A stretch of DNA of 64,000 nt, from contig NZ_LUAV01000032.1 in the NCBI RefSeq assembly GCF_002078505.1, positions 186,001-250,000 of the forward strand, written 5' to 3'. Source of the DNA: Ensifer aridi. Lineage in GTDB: Bacteria; Pseudomonadota; Alphaproteobacteria; Rhizobiales; Rhizobiaceae. Made by a program: the position numbers and the translations under genes. Position 1 is the stretch's first letter. Each line of letters opens with the position of its first letter. The notes below the pieces were generated by a model. The model did no database searches. It was given only the letters and a program-made list of their open reading frames with translations, and was not told the origin of the DNA. Below are positions 34,037 through 42,423 of this stretch, in pieces.

Positions 34037-34160
34037 TGCACTTTGATACAGATCCCTTTGGGAGAGGACACAAGGGAGATACCTCTCTCTGGTCCCATGC
34101 CGCGCACATCAAGCGCGACCAACGGAGCAAAACGCGTTGGTCCACTGCAGAGGGACGACG

Positions 34161-35930
34161 ATGATCCTTTTCACTATTGCCTACATCGCGGGTGCCCTGA
34201 CCATTGTCAGCCCCTGCATCCTTCCTGTCCTGCCTTTCGTCTTTTCTCGGGCCGGCCAGCCATTCACGACAAGCGTCCTTCCGATGCTTCTCGGCATGGT
34301 CGTGACATTCGCGGCCGTCGCAACGCTCGCCGCCTTGGGCGGAGACTGGGCCGTGCGGGCGAATGAGTTCGGCCGCCATGCGGCGATCGCACTGCTCGCC
34401 GTCTTCGGCGTTGCTCTGCTTTCGACTCGGGTCGCGGCCATGGTCACCCGTCCGGCAGTCGCGCTTGGCATCCGGCTCTCGCAAAGGGCGGCCGGGCAGA
34501 AGGCGAGTGTCGGAGCATCTCTGCTTCTCGGCGCTGCGACCGGGCTTCTTTGGGCACCCTGCGCGGGTCCGATTCTGGGGCTGGTCCTGACCGGCGCCGC
34601 GCTCCACGGTGCCAATGTCGGAACGACGCTCCTGCTCACGGCCTACGCCGCGGGCGCGGCAACCTCGCTGGCGATTGCGGTACTCGCCGGGGGAAGGGCG
34701 TTCGCGGCGATGAAGCGATCGCTCGGGGTTGGCGAGCGTCTGCGGCAGGGCCTCGGTGTCGCCGTCCTTGCGGGCGTCGCTGCGATTGCGCTCGGCCTCG
34801 ACACAGGGTTTCTCGCGAGACTGTCCTTTGCGGGCACAACGACCATCGAGCAGTCGCTTCTGGACCGCCTAAGCCGCAATTCCGCCGGAACGGCCGGCGC
34901 CGCGACGATTTACCGCGTGACGCCCGCCGCCAATGATGCGCCGCGAGCGTACAAGAGCAGCCTGCCGGTGGAGGGCACCTTCCCGCCGCTCGACGGCGCC
35001 GTGGAGTGGCTCAATTCCGCGCCGCTGTCGGTGGAGCAGCTACGCGGCAAGGTCGTGCTCGTCGATTTCTGGACCTACTCCTGTATCAATTGCATCCGAA
35101 CGATCCCCTATGTTCGCGCCTGGGCGGAAAAGTACCGGGATCAGGGCCTGGTCGTGATCGGCGTCCATGCGCCCGAATTCGCTTTCGAGAAGCGGATCGA
35201 CAACGTGAAGCGGGCGGTACAGGATTTTGAAATCGGCTATCCGGTCGCGATCGACAACGACTTCGCGATCTGGCGCGCTTTCGGCAACAGTTACTGGCCG
35301 GCCCATTATCTCATCGATGTAGAAGGACGGATCAGGCACCATCACTTCGGTGAGGGTGATTACGAGACATCCGAGCGCGTCATTCAGGAACTGCTGGCGG
35401 AAGGGGCAGGCAGCCGCAGGGGTGACGGCGGTGTTGTTAAGCCCAACGCGAAGGGCGCCGAAGCCGCTCCTGATTTCGCCAATCTCCAGTCCGGCGAGGA
35501 TTATGTCGGCTACATGCGTGCCGGAAACTTCGCGTCGCCCGAGGGTGTCGCCGCCGATGAAGCGCGCGACTATACCGTCGGAAGGCCGCGGCTCAACCAA
35601 TGGGGTCTCGCCGGCAACTGGACAATCGGAGCCGAGCAGGCAACGCTCAATCAGGCTGGCGGAGCAGTCACCTACCGGTTCAGCGCGCGCGACCTGCACC
35701 TGGTTCTTGGACCGGGAGCAAAAGGCGGCAAGGTGCGCTTCCAAGTTACGGTTGACGGAGTCGCTCCGGGTCCGGATCACGGTTCGGACATCGACGCCGG
35801 CGGCAACGGAACGGTGACTGAGACGCGCCTCTATCAGTTTGTGCGCCAGTCAGGAGAGGTGCGGGAGCGGACGTTCGAGATACGCTTCCTTGATCCAGGC
35901 GTCGAAGCCTTTGTTTTCACATTCGGATGA
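34161..35930 (+). CDS. DipZ-like cytochrome c biogenesis (CcdA)-thioredoxin fusion
   Basis: A 589-residue three-part protein. Residues 1-220 are a CcdA-type membrane domain with its redox cysteines Cys19 (SPCILP) and Cys134 (APCAGP). Residues about 275-410 are a TlpA/thioredoxin-like periplasmic domain with Cys308 and Cys311 (WTYSCINC). The final 150 residues form a beta-rich domain typical of DipZ proteins (TVGRPRLNQWGLAGNWTIG). It should pass reducing equivalents from cytoplasmic thioredoxin to periplasmic disulfides, in cytochrome c assembly or oxidative-damage repair. AGAGGGA precedes ATG 34161. A small exported protein follows after 77 bases. Confidence 0.86.
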   Translation: MILFTIAYIAGALTIVSPCILPVLPFVFSRAGQPFTTSVLPMLLGMVVTFAAVATLAALGGDWAVRANEFGRHAAIALLAVFGVALLSTRVAAMVTRPAVALGIRLSQRAAGQKASVGASLLLGAATGLLWAPCAGPILGLVLTGAALHGANVGTTLLLTAYAAGAATSLAIAVLAGGRAFAAMKRSLGVGERLRQGLGVAVLAGVAAIALGLDTGFLARLSFAGTTTIEQSLLDRLSRNSAGTAGAATIYRVTPAANDAPRAYKSSLPVEGTFPPLDGAVEWLNSAPLSVEQLRGKVVLVDFWTYSCINCIRTIPYVRAWAEKYRDQGLVVIGVHAPEFAFEKRIDNVKRAVQDFEIGYPVAIDNDFAIWRAFGNSYWPAHYLIDVEGRIRHHHFGEGDYETSERVIQELLAEGAGSRRGDGGVVKPNAKGAEAAPDFANLQSGEDYVGYMRAGNFASPEGVAADEARDYTVGRPRLNQWGLAGNWTIGAEQATLNQAGGAVTYRFSARDLHLVLGPGAKGGKVRFQVTVDGVAPGPDHGSDIDAGGNGTVTETRLYQFVRQSGEVRERTFEIRFLDPGVEAFVFTFG

Positions 35931-36007
35931 GCGGGCGCGCGAACAATACGCCGTCTGACACGGTCCGGGATCGCAGCCGGATTGCCGGCAGAAAAAAGGA
36001 GAGTTCG

Positions 36008-36187
36008 ATGCGCATCTTCATGACGTTCGTTGCAATGGTCGCGCTCGCCGCTGCGCCCTGCGCCTGTGACAGGGATCCACGGGAGCCACCCGCAATTGCG
36101 GCACTCTTCGCCGAGCCGATGGCTCCGGCTGATGCGTACTCCGCTCAGGTTGCGCCGGCGTTGGACACACCAGCCCCGCTGCCCTGA
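36008..36187 (+). CDS. small exported protein
   Basis: A 59-residue protein with a short signal-like N-terminus (MRIFMTFVAMVALAAAPCAC). The Cys pair could be a weak lipoprotein site, though the lipobox is imperfect. The remainder is Ala/Pro-rich. AAAAAGGAGAG precedes ATG 36008. It lies just after the DipZ-like gene and may be a partner or a redox substrate. Function unknown. Confidence 0.5.
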   Translation: MRIFMTFVAMVALAAAPCACDRDPREPPAIAALFAEPMAPADAYSAQVAPALDTPAPLP

Positions 36188-36195
36188 ATGACCGG

Positions 36196-36283
36196 AATGT
36201 CCTAAAATGACGGATATGCGACATTTGAGACATAGCGGTTTCACTCTAGTATGGAGGCTCCAAATCCAACGGAATGGAGCCTC
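36196..36283. promoter_or_regulatory. leader region of the SDR gene with an inverted repeat and an SD-masking hairpin
   Basis: AATGTC (36196-36201) and GACATT (36220-36225) are inverted with an 18-base spacer and could bind the GlxA-type regulator encoded two genes on. GAGGCTCCA (36254-36262) and TGGAGCCTC (36275-36283) form a 9-bp stem that includes the GGAG ribosome-binding site of the SDR gene. This suggests translational control or a second protein site. Confidence 0.4.
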
Positions 36284-36285
36284 TC

Positions 36286-37086
36286 ATGACCCAACACTCG
36301 AAAGGTACCGCGCTGATTACCGGCGCTTCCTCCGGCATTGGTGCGATCTATGCCGATCGCCTGGCGCGCAGGGGATATGATCTGATCCTCGTCGCCCGCA
36401 ACCAGGCCCGCCTCAATGAACTGGCCAAGCGCCTTACCGACGATACCGGCCGCGCCATCGAAGTCGTTGCGGCGGATCTCGGCGACAAAGCCGATCTCCG
36501 CCGCATCGAGAAGGTGCTTCAGACTGACGCCAGCATCACCATGCTGGTCAACAATGCCGGTGTCGGCGCGACCGCTCCGCTGCTCGCATCCGACGTCGAC
36601 AAGATGGAAGAGATGATCACGCTGAACGTCAACGCGCTGACGCGGCTTACCTACGCAGCGGTCCCCGGCTTCGTTTCGCGCGGGAGCGGCGCGATCATCA
36701 ACATCGCTTCGATCGTCGGTATCGCGCCGGAAGTGCTGAACGGGGTCTACGGCGGCAGCAAGGCCTTCGTGCTCGCCTTCACCCTGTCGCTGCAGAAGGA
36801 GCTCGCCGACAGGAACATCCGCATCCAAGCCGTTCTCCCGGGTGCGACGGCGACCGACTTCTGGGGCACTGCCGGTACGCCCCTGGAGCATGTGCCGAGT
36901 GAGATCGTCATGCCCGCCGAGGACATGGTGGACGCCGCACTCGCCGGCTTCGATTTCGGTGAACAGATCACCATTCCCTCGCTCCCGGACGCAGCCGATT
37001 GGCAGGCTTACGAAGCGGCGCGACAGAAGCTCATCCCGCACCTCTCCCTGAGCGCACCCGCCGCGAGATATCGGGTCGCACAGTAA
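36286..37086 (+). CDS. short-chain dehydrogenase/reductase
   Basis: A 266-residue SDR of the DltE-like type. The nucleotide motif is TGASSGIG (about residues 13-20), NNAG is near 93, and the catalytic set appears as IASIVG followed by YGGSKAF. It has the C-terminal FWGTAG segment common to SDRs that reduce small carbonyls. ATG 36286 sits just after a GGAG element that is partly buried in a hairpin. The GlxA-type regulator gene follows 75 bases downstream in the same direction. Confidence 0.86.
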   Translation: MTQHSKGTALITGASSGIGAIYADRLARRGYDLILVARNQARLNELAKRLTDDTGRAIEVVAADLGDKADLRRIEKVLQTDASITMLVNNAGVGATAPLLASDVDKMEEMITLNVNALTRLTYAAVPGFVSRGSGAIINIASIVGIAPEVLNGVYGGSKAFVLAFTLSLQKELADRNIRIQAVLPGATATDFWGTAGTPLEHVPSEIVMPAEDMVDAALAGFDFGEQITIPSLPDAADWQAYEAARQKLIPHLSLSAPAARYRVAQ

Positions 37087-37161
37087 TGCTGCTCTCGAAG
37101 AGCAGTCAGGCGGCACGCGCCCTCGGGCGCGTCCCGCCTGAGCATCATCGGGATTTATGTC

Positions 37162-38157
37162 ATGGCGCAAATATCCTATACCCAGCAATTCCGGACAGGG
37201 ATTTTCCCCATGCATATGATCGGCTTTGTCGTATTTCCAAAATTCCAACTGATGGGCTTCGCCGCAGTTACCGCCTTCGAGATGGCCAATTTGGCGCTCG
37301 GAGAGCCGGCTTACGAGGTAGAGCTCCTTTCGGAGTTTGGCGGCGAGGTCAAGTCGTCCGCCGGTTTCGGCGTGATCACGAAAGCGTTTGACGACACCTG
37401 CTACGACACCGTGATGTTCGGGGCCGGCGCGACGATCGAGCCGATGACGGCGGGATTGATCGAATTCGCGCGCCACGCGCTTGGAACCTCGCGGCGGGTG
37501 GCAGCGGCATGTACCGGTGCCTTCGTCCTCGCGCAATCGGGCCTGCTCGACGGGCGCCGGGCGACGACGCATTGGGCCTTTGCGCGTCAATTGCAGGAGC
37601 GATTCCCGGCCGTGAAGGTGGAGGAAGACCGCATCTTCATTGTCGACGGCAGCGTGTGGACGTCGGCTGGGATGACGGCGAGCATCGACCTTGCGCTCGC
37701 GATGATCGAGAAGGACCACGGCCAGAACGTTGCTCGCGCGGTCGCCCGCAAGCTCGTCGTCTATCACCGGCGTGCCGGCGGCCAATCGCAGTTTTCCGCG
37801 TTGCTCGAGCTCGAGCCGAAGTCGGACCGGATACAGAGATCGATCGACTATGCCAAGGCAAACCTTCGCGGCGTGTTGTCGGTGGAAGAGCTGGCGGATG
37901 CGGCGGGCTTGAGCGCGCGCCAGTTCAGCCGGGCGTTTCGGGCTGAAACGGGACAGTCGCCCGCCAAGGCAGTGGAGAACCTCCGCGTGGAGGCGGCGCG
38001 GCTGATGATGGAGCAGGGGCGCCATTCCATGGACGTGATCGCGGAGGAAACCGGTTTTGCCGATCCCGATCGCATGCGCCGGGCCTTTCTTCGCACACTC
38101 GGACAGCCCCCGCAAACGATCCGGCGAAATGCGCGTGAGAGCGCGTCCGCGCCATGA
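37162..38157 (+). CDS. GlxA-type transcriptional regulator (DJ-1/PfpI domain plus AraC HTH)
   Basis: A 331-residue regulator. Residues about 18-190 are a DJ-1/PfpI-like sensor with the elbow ACTGAFVLAQSGLLDGRRATTHW. Residues about 220-320 carry two AraC-type helix-turn-helix units (LSVEELADAAGLSARQFSRAFRAETGQSP and MDVIAEETGFADPDRMRRAFLRTLGQPP). It likely controls the upstream SDR and possibly the hydrolase that follows, 151 bases away. The start ATG 37162 is provisional; ATG 37210 would also keep the sensor domain. Confidence 0.88.
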   Translation: MAQISYTQQFRTGIFPMHMIGFVVFPKFQLMGFAAVTAFEMANLALGEPAYEVELLSEFGGEVKSSAGFGVITKAFDDTCYDTVMFGAGATIEPMTAGLIEFARHALGTSRRVAAACTGAFVLAQSGLLDGRRATTHWAFARQLQERFPAVKVEEDRIFIVDGSVWTSAGMTASIDLALAMIEKDHGQNVARAVARKLVVYHRRAGGQSQFSALLELEPKSDRIQRSIDYAKANLRGVLSVEELADAAGLSARQFSRAFRAETGQSPAKAVENLRVEAARLMMEQGRHSMDVIAEETGFADPDRMRRAFLRTLGQPPQTIRRNARESASAP

Positions 38158-38308
38158 AGGTTGAAGGCTAGCGCTGGGGAATTGTAACTAATTGTATCCA
38201 GCGCCGGCGTTTCTACACGCGGTTGCAATTCCCGGCGAGTGGTTTCACAGTGGTGATACATGAACATCGCATTCCAGGATTGTGTTTCACATAGTCCGGA
38301 GACGATCG

Positions 38309-39355
38309 ATGACTGGGAAAATCAATCTGCCGCGGCGGCGGTTCATGGGAATGGCGGCGTTGACGGTCGCTGTCGCGCAACTCGGTACGATGGGCGCAGC
38401 CCGCGCCCAATCGGCCAACGAGGTCCGCATTCCGGCGATCACGCCGGGGACGAACACATCTTTCGCCTCCATCAGGCAGGTCGACGCGGGTGTCCTGAAC
38501 GTCGGTTACGCCGAGCTGGGTGCGGGCGATGCGCCTGTGGTCGTCCTGCTGCACGGCTGGCCTTACGACATCCACACCTACGTCGATGTGGCGCCGCTGC
38601 TCGCGGCGGCGGGCTATCGCGTTATCGTTCCCTATCTGCGCGGCTATGGCACGACGCGCTTCCTTTCGCCCGACGCGCCGCGCAATGGCCAGCAGTCGGC
38701 GATTGCCGCCGACATCATCGCCTTGATGGACGCGCTCGGGATCGAGAAGGCGGTCATCGCCGGATGCGACTGGGGCGCGCGGACCGCCAACATCATTGCA
38801 GCGCTCTGGCCGGAGCGCTGCAAGGCCATGGCCTCCGTGAGCGGCTATCTGATCGGCAGCCGTGACGCCAACAAGAAGCCCTTGCCGCCGAAGGCCGAAC
38901 TTGCCTGGTGGTACCAGTTCTATTTCGCCACGGAACGCGGGCGCGCGGGTTACGAACAGAACCGCAATGAATTCGCGAGACTCATCTGGCAGCTCGCATC
39001 GCCGAAATGGAATTTCGACGACGCCACGTTCGATCGCAGCGCCGCAGCCTTCGAGAACCCGGATCACGTCGATGTCACGATCCACAACTACCGCTGGCGG
39101 ATCAGCCTCGCTGACGGCGAGCGAAAATACGACGAGCTGGAAGAGCGGCTCGCCATGTTCCCGCTCATCGCCGTGCCGACGATCACGCTGGAGGGCGACG
39201 CCAATGGAGCCCCGCATCCGGAGCCAGCAGCCTATGCCAAAAAGTTCTCGGGCAAATACGAGCATCGGCTGATCACGGGCGGCATCGGCCACAACCTGCC
39301 CCAGGAAGCGCCGCAGGCCTTTGCCCAGGCGGTGATTGACGTCGATCGTTTCTGA
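38309..39355 (+). CDS. Tat-exported alpha/beta hydrolase (epoxide-hydrolase-like)
   Basis: A 348-residue enzyme. The N-terminus has a twin-arginine signal (PRRRFMG, then a moderately hydrophobic stretch to GAARA), so it should be exported folded. The hydrolase core shows the oxyanion motif LLHGWPYD, the nucleophile Asp in AGCDWGARTA and a C-terminal His in GGIGHNLPQEAP. An Asp nucleophile points to an epoxide hydrolase or haloalkane dehalogenase type. GGAGA lies before ATG 38309. Confidence 0.85.
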   Translation: MTGKINLPRRRFMGMAALTVAVAQLGTMGAARAQSANEVRIPAITPGTNTSFASIRQVDAGVLNVGYAELGAGDAPVVVLLHGWPYDIHTYVDVAPLLAAAGYRVIVPYLRGYGTTRFLSPDAPRNGQQSAIAADIIALMDALGIEKAVIAGCDWGARTANIIAALWPERCKAMASVSGYLIGSRDANKKPLPPKAELAWWYQFYFATERGRAGYEQNRNEFARLIWQLASPKWNFDDATFDRSAAAFENPDHVDVTIHNYRWRISLADGERKYDELEERLAMFPLIAVPTITLEGDANGAPHPEPAAYAKKFSGKYEHRLITGGIGHNLPQEAPQAFAQAVIDVDRF

Positions 39356-39713
39356 TCACTTTTGCCACGCAGCACGGTCGCCTCCTTTCAGGCGCACCAG
39401 GATCGCAGTAGACTTCTAAAGCGCGTCAGCGTTCATCAAATGCGCGGCGCGCTTTCGATTTTGTTTTCATGCATCTCGTGTTCAAAGCGCGACGCCCTTT
39501 CGCGCCACATGCGCTTTGCTCTGCGCTTTCACGCGTCGCTTCTGACAGCGCTTTCGTATCGCAGTGTGTCCGTTCCGCGTTCTGCCGGCATTCGCTTACT
39601 TTTTCGCCCGGTCACGAAACATTCCATACACGTGCGGAGCGGCATGTATGCCTCGACAGTCGGACAAGCCAATTGGGCCTCGGCGTCATCAACTCTGTCG
39701 AAGGAAGGACACC
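39356..39713. other. intergenic region rich in GCGCTTT words
   Basis: No gene was found in this 358-base gap. The words AAAGCGC and GCGCTTT occur repeatedly from about 39418 to 39558 (for example AAAGCGCG at 39418 and GGCGCGCTTT near 39450). They look like a decayed extragenic palindrome related to that at 41001-41104. CATACA and TGTATG near 39625-39650 make a weak inverted repeat in the probable promoter of the OsmC gene. Confidence 0.45.
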
Positions 39714-40130
39714 ATGACCGAGATCGAGAAGGTACTCTACACCGGCAAGACGCACACCACCGGTGGCCGTGAAGGCGCATCCCGCAGTTCTGACGGGCGC
39801 CTGGACATCAAGCTTTCCTCACCCGGAAGTTCGAAGCCCGGGACAAACCCGGAGCAGCTCTTCGCAGCCGGCTGGTCGGCCTGCTTCATCGGGGCGATCG
39901 GACTGGCGGCCAGCGAGCGGAAGATAACACTTCCGACCGATCTGGCGGTGGATGCCGAAGTGGATCTTCGCCACGGCGCCGGCGCCTATTCGCTGCAGGC
40001 ACGGCTCAATGTGAGTATGCCAGGCATCGACCGCGACACGGCACAGGCGCTCGTCGAGAGGGCGCATCAGACCTGCCCTTATTCCAAGGCGACGCGCGGC
40101 AATATCGAGGTCGCGATCAACGTCGTCTGA
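39714..40130 (+). CDS. OsmC/Ohr-family peroxiredoxin
   Basis: A 138-residue peroxidase of the Ohr branch. The two redox cysteines are Cys57 (AAGWSACFIGA) and Cys121 (HQTCPYSKAT). It shows KVLYTGKTHTTGGREG at the start and SSPG-NPEQLFAAG in the middle, as in organic hydroperoxide resistance proteins. It reduces organic hydroperoxides using dihydrolipoamide-type thiols. GAAGGA precedes ATG 39714. No OhrR-type regulator is adjacent. Confidence 0.92.
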   Translation: MTEIEKVLYTGKTHTTGGREGASRSSDGRLDIKLSSPGSSKPGTNPEQLFAAGWSACFIGAIGLAASERKITLPTDLAVDAEVDLRHGAGAYSLQARLNVSMPGIDRDTAQALVERAHQTCPYSKATRGNIEVAINVV

Positions 40131-40267
40131 CACTGAAGAAGATGCCTCGCCCGGACGAATTTCGGTCGGGGCGGACAGCCGGCGATTTTCGCTCCCAAGG
40201 CAGCGTTCAGATCACGGCACGCCAATTTGCACCGGCGCATTGCGCCTCCAAACTCAGGGAGAAAAGC

Positions 40268-40933
40268 ATGACCACTGCAATCAACAGCGAAAAAGCGCGG
40301 CCGATCGACATGAAGCTCGAGGTTATCGTCGTCCCGGTGTCGGATGTCGACCGCGCCAAGGAATTCTACGCAAGCCTCGGCTGGCGGCTCGATGCCGATT
40401 TTGCCGGAGATGACGGCTACCGCGTGATCCAGTTCACTCCGCCCGGTTCCGGCGCCTCGGTTATCTTCGGAAAGAATGTGACCGACGCGGAACCGGGCTC
40501 CGCGCAGGGGCTGTACCTCATCGTTTCCGATATAGAGGCCGCCCGCAAGGACTTGCGTGGCCGCGGCGTGGACATCAGCGAAGTGTTCCATGCGGGCGAC
40601 GTACAGGCCGGCGACGACGAGCCCTATTTGTTTGGTCGGCTCCGGGTTGGCGGTGCTGATCCCGAGCGTCGCAGCTACCGTTCCTACGCATCGTTCAGCG
40701 ATCCGGATGGCAACGGATGGCTTTTCCAGGAGGTCACCACGCGATTGCCCGGGCGGATCGACGCGAGCGCCACGACGTTCGCGTCGGCGGCTGATCTCGC
40801 TAGCGCGTTTCGTCGTGCCGAAGCCGCCCATGGCGAATACGAAAAGCAGTTGGGTCATCGCGATGAGGACTGGCCCACCTGGTACGCCGAGTACATGATC
40901 CGCGAGCAGACCGGCGAGCCCCAGGCGGCGTGA
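40268..40933 (+). CDS. glyoxalase/VOC-superfamily protein
   Basis: A 221-residue protein with one clear vicinal-oxygen-chelate domain in residues about 15-155 (VVPVSDVDRAKEFYASLGWRLDADFAGDDGYRVIQFTPPGSGASVIFG, and YASFSDPDGNGWLFQEV). The C-terminal 60 residues add a helical segment (DWPTWYAEYMIREQ). Family members act on glyoxal adducts, aromatic rings or antibiotics; nothing here settles the substrate. AGGGAGAAAAGC precedes ATG 40268. A strong hairpin follows the gene. Confidence 0.85.
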   Translation: MTTAINSEKARPIDMKLEVIVVPVSDVDRAKEFYASLGWRLDADFAGDDGYRVIQFTPPGSGASVIFGKNVTDAEPGSAQGLYLIVSDIEAARKDLRGRGVDISEVFHAGDVQAGDDEPYLFGRLRVGGADPERRSYRSYASFSDPDGNGWLFQEVTTRLPGRIDASATTFASAADLASAFRRAEAAHGEYEKQLGHRDEDWPTWYAEYMIREQTGEPQAA

Positions 40934-40956
40934 GCGGCCACCGCATAAATGCATGC

Positions 40957-40988
40957 CATAGCAGGGCAGCCGGGGCTGCCCTGCTATG
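40957..40988 (+). terminator. 14-bp stem-loop after the glyoxalase-fold gene
   Basis: CATAGCAGGGCAGC (40957-40970) and GCTGCCCTGCTATG (40975-40988) form a perfect 14-bp stem with a 4-base loop, followed by TTT. It starts 23 bases after the stop codon. A good candidate for a transcription terminator, possibly bidirectional because the kinase operon converges on it. Confidence 0.72.
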
Positions 40989-41000
40989 TTTGGGGGCACT

Positions 41001-41104
41001 AAAGCGCGTCGCGTTCAATCGAATTCATGCGACGCCCTTTAGGGTCCTTGTTTTTGTGCATGTCGTTGTCCCAAAACGGCTGCACACTTTTGGGCGACAT
41101 GCAC
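41001..41104. repeat. extragenic palindrome, copy 2
   Basis: AAAGCGCGTCGC (41001-41012) pairs loosely with GCGACGCCCTTT (41029-41040). It is followed by AGGGTCCTTGTTTTT and then perfect 10-bp arms GTGCATGTCG (41056-41065) and CGACATGCAC (41095-41104) around AACGGCTGCACACTTTTGGG. The right arm touches the stop codon of the histidine kinase gene. The same layout occurs at 13057-13129. Confidence 0.7.
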
Positions 41105-42423
41105 TATTGGCGCAGCGCGATTTCCGCCACAAGGCCGCCGCCAACGCGGTTGCGCAAGGTGAGCGTGGCGCCGATCGCGGTCGCGAGCTGTTGGGCGATC
41201 GCGAGGCCGAGACCCGTCCCGCCCGTGTCGCGGTTGCGCGACTGCTCCAGGCGGAAGAAGGGTTGCAGGACCGCCTGCAACTGGCTGTTCGGGATGCCCG
41301 GACCGCGATCGAGCACTCTTATGAACACGGCGCTTTCCTGGCGCTGAACTTCGATTTCCGCACTGCCGGCAAATTTCAGCGCATTGTCGATCAGATTGGT
41401 GAGAATCCGCCTCAACGCGTGCGGCCGGGTCACAATTGCGCCGTCTCCCAATTCTTCGATCGTAACGGCCTTGCCGGTATCCTGGTAGTCATAGGCAAGA
41501 CTCTCGATGAACGAGGCGAGGTCGATGCGTGAGGCTTGTTCGTGATTGCCGTGGGCGCTACGTGCGTAGGCGACCCCTTCCTTGACGAGACGTTCGACCT
41601 CGCCGAGGTCCTGAACCAGCTTGTCCCTATCGATGGAATCTTCGGCCATTTCTGCGCGGAGCTTCATGCGTGTGATCGGCGTTTGCAGATCATGTGAAAT
41701 CGCGGCGAGGATCTGTACGCGCTCTTCGAGGTATTGTGCGATGCGATCCCGCATCGCATTGAACGCCGTTGCCGCATAGGCCACTTCCGTCGGCCCGGTC
41801 TCGCTGAGACGCGGCGTGTTGCTGTTCGGGTCAAGCGTGTCGGCGGCTCTCGCCAAGTTGGCAAGAGGACGGATGGCCTGGCGCATGGCGAACCAACTGC
41901 ACAATACCAACAGGAACAGCTGCGCAACGAGCACGTAAGGCAGCCAGTCGGCCACCGGCATGACACCCCGTGGCGTGACGTCAATAGTCAGTGGTTCGCC
42001 GTCGCTCAAGCGAAGATGCGCCTGAAGATGGCGGGCTGCTCCCGGGATCGATTCAACCTTGATCGGGTATTTTGCGCCTATTGCTGCCTGGATCTTGGAG
42101 GCGACCTCGGCGTCGGCCGGCTCAAGTTCAGGATTGCCGGGGAGGCCCGGCCCCAGAACGAACCGGTAAGAGCCGCGAGCAAGTCGATGGAGCCAGGCTG
42201 CCCGTTCGGCCGCGGGGAGCCGGTCGAGGATGGCGATCGATGTCGCGACGTCGGTTTCGAGCGTATTGAACATCACCGATCTGGCCGCCAGGTAGCGCTC
42301 GGAAAACAGCACTGCAAACGACATGGCGTGCGCCATCGCCAGGCCGGCAAGAAGAATAATGAATAGCCGCGCCCTGAGTGTGCGCGGCCAATGAATTCCT
42401 TTGATCGGTGCGGCCGTTGCCAT
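41104..42423 (-). CDS. sensor histidine kinase (EnvZ-like)
   Basis: A 439-residue inner-membrane kinase. Hydrophobic segments near residues 17-40 and 160-180 flank a periplasmic sensor region. A HAMP linker follows (RQAIRPLANLARAADTL), then HisKA with the phospho-acceptor in AAISHDLQTPITRMKLRAE. The ATPase domain has IDNALKFA, DRGPGIP and GTGLGLAIAQQLA. The start overlaps the response-regulator stop (ATGA). The signal is unknown. The gene's 3' end abuts an extragenic palindrome. Confidence 0.92.
   Translation of the reverse strand: MATAAPIKGIHWPRTLRARLFIILLAGLAMAHAMSFAVLFSERYLAARSVMFNTLETDVATSIAILDRLPAAERAAWLHRLARGSYRFVLGPGLPGNPELEPADAEVASKIQAAIGAKYPIKVESIPGAARHLQAHLRLSDGEPLTIDVTPRGVMPVADWLPYVLVAQLFLLVLCSWFAMRQAIRPLANLARAADTLDPNSNTPRLSETGPTEVAYAATAFNAMRDRIAQYLEERVQILAAISHDLQTPITRMKLRAEMAEDSIDRDKLVQDLGEVERLVKEGVAYARSAHGNHEQASRIDLASFIESLAYDYQDTGKAVTIEELGDGAIVTRPHALRRILTNLIDNALKFAGSAEIEVQRQESAVFIRVLDRGPGIPNSQLQAVLQPFFRLEQSRNRDTGGTGLGLAIAQQLATAIGATLTLRNRVGGGLVAEIALRQ

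Noticed and set aside
33640..34122. An intact minus-strand gene at 33766-34122
   Set aside because: Only its C-terminal part resembles a family (the amidotransferase middle). The rest is unrelated, and the family match continues in another frame and on the other strand, so it was scored as part of the pseudogene.
36241..38115. A 624-codon minus-strand frame opposite the SDR and the GlxA-type regulator
   Set aside because: It spans two well-supported plus-strand genes and has no recognisable motif.
39362..39772. A 136-codon plus-strand frame ahead of osmC
   Set aside because: It runs through the repeat-rich intergenic DNA into the osmC start, lacks a ribosome-binding site and has no domain. 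It was treated as non-coding.
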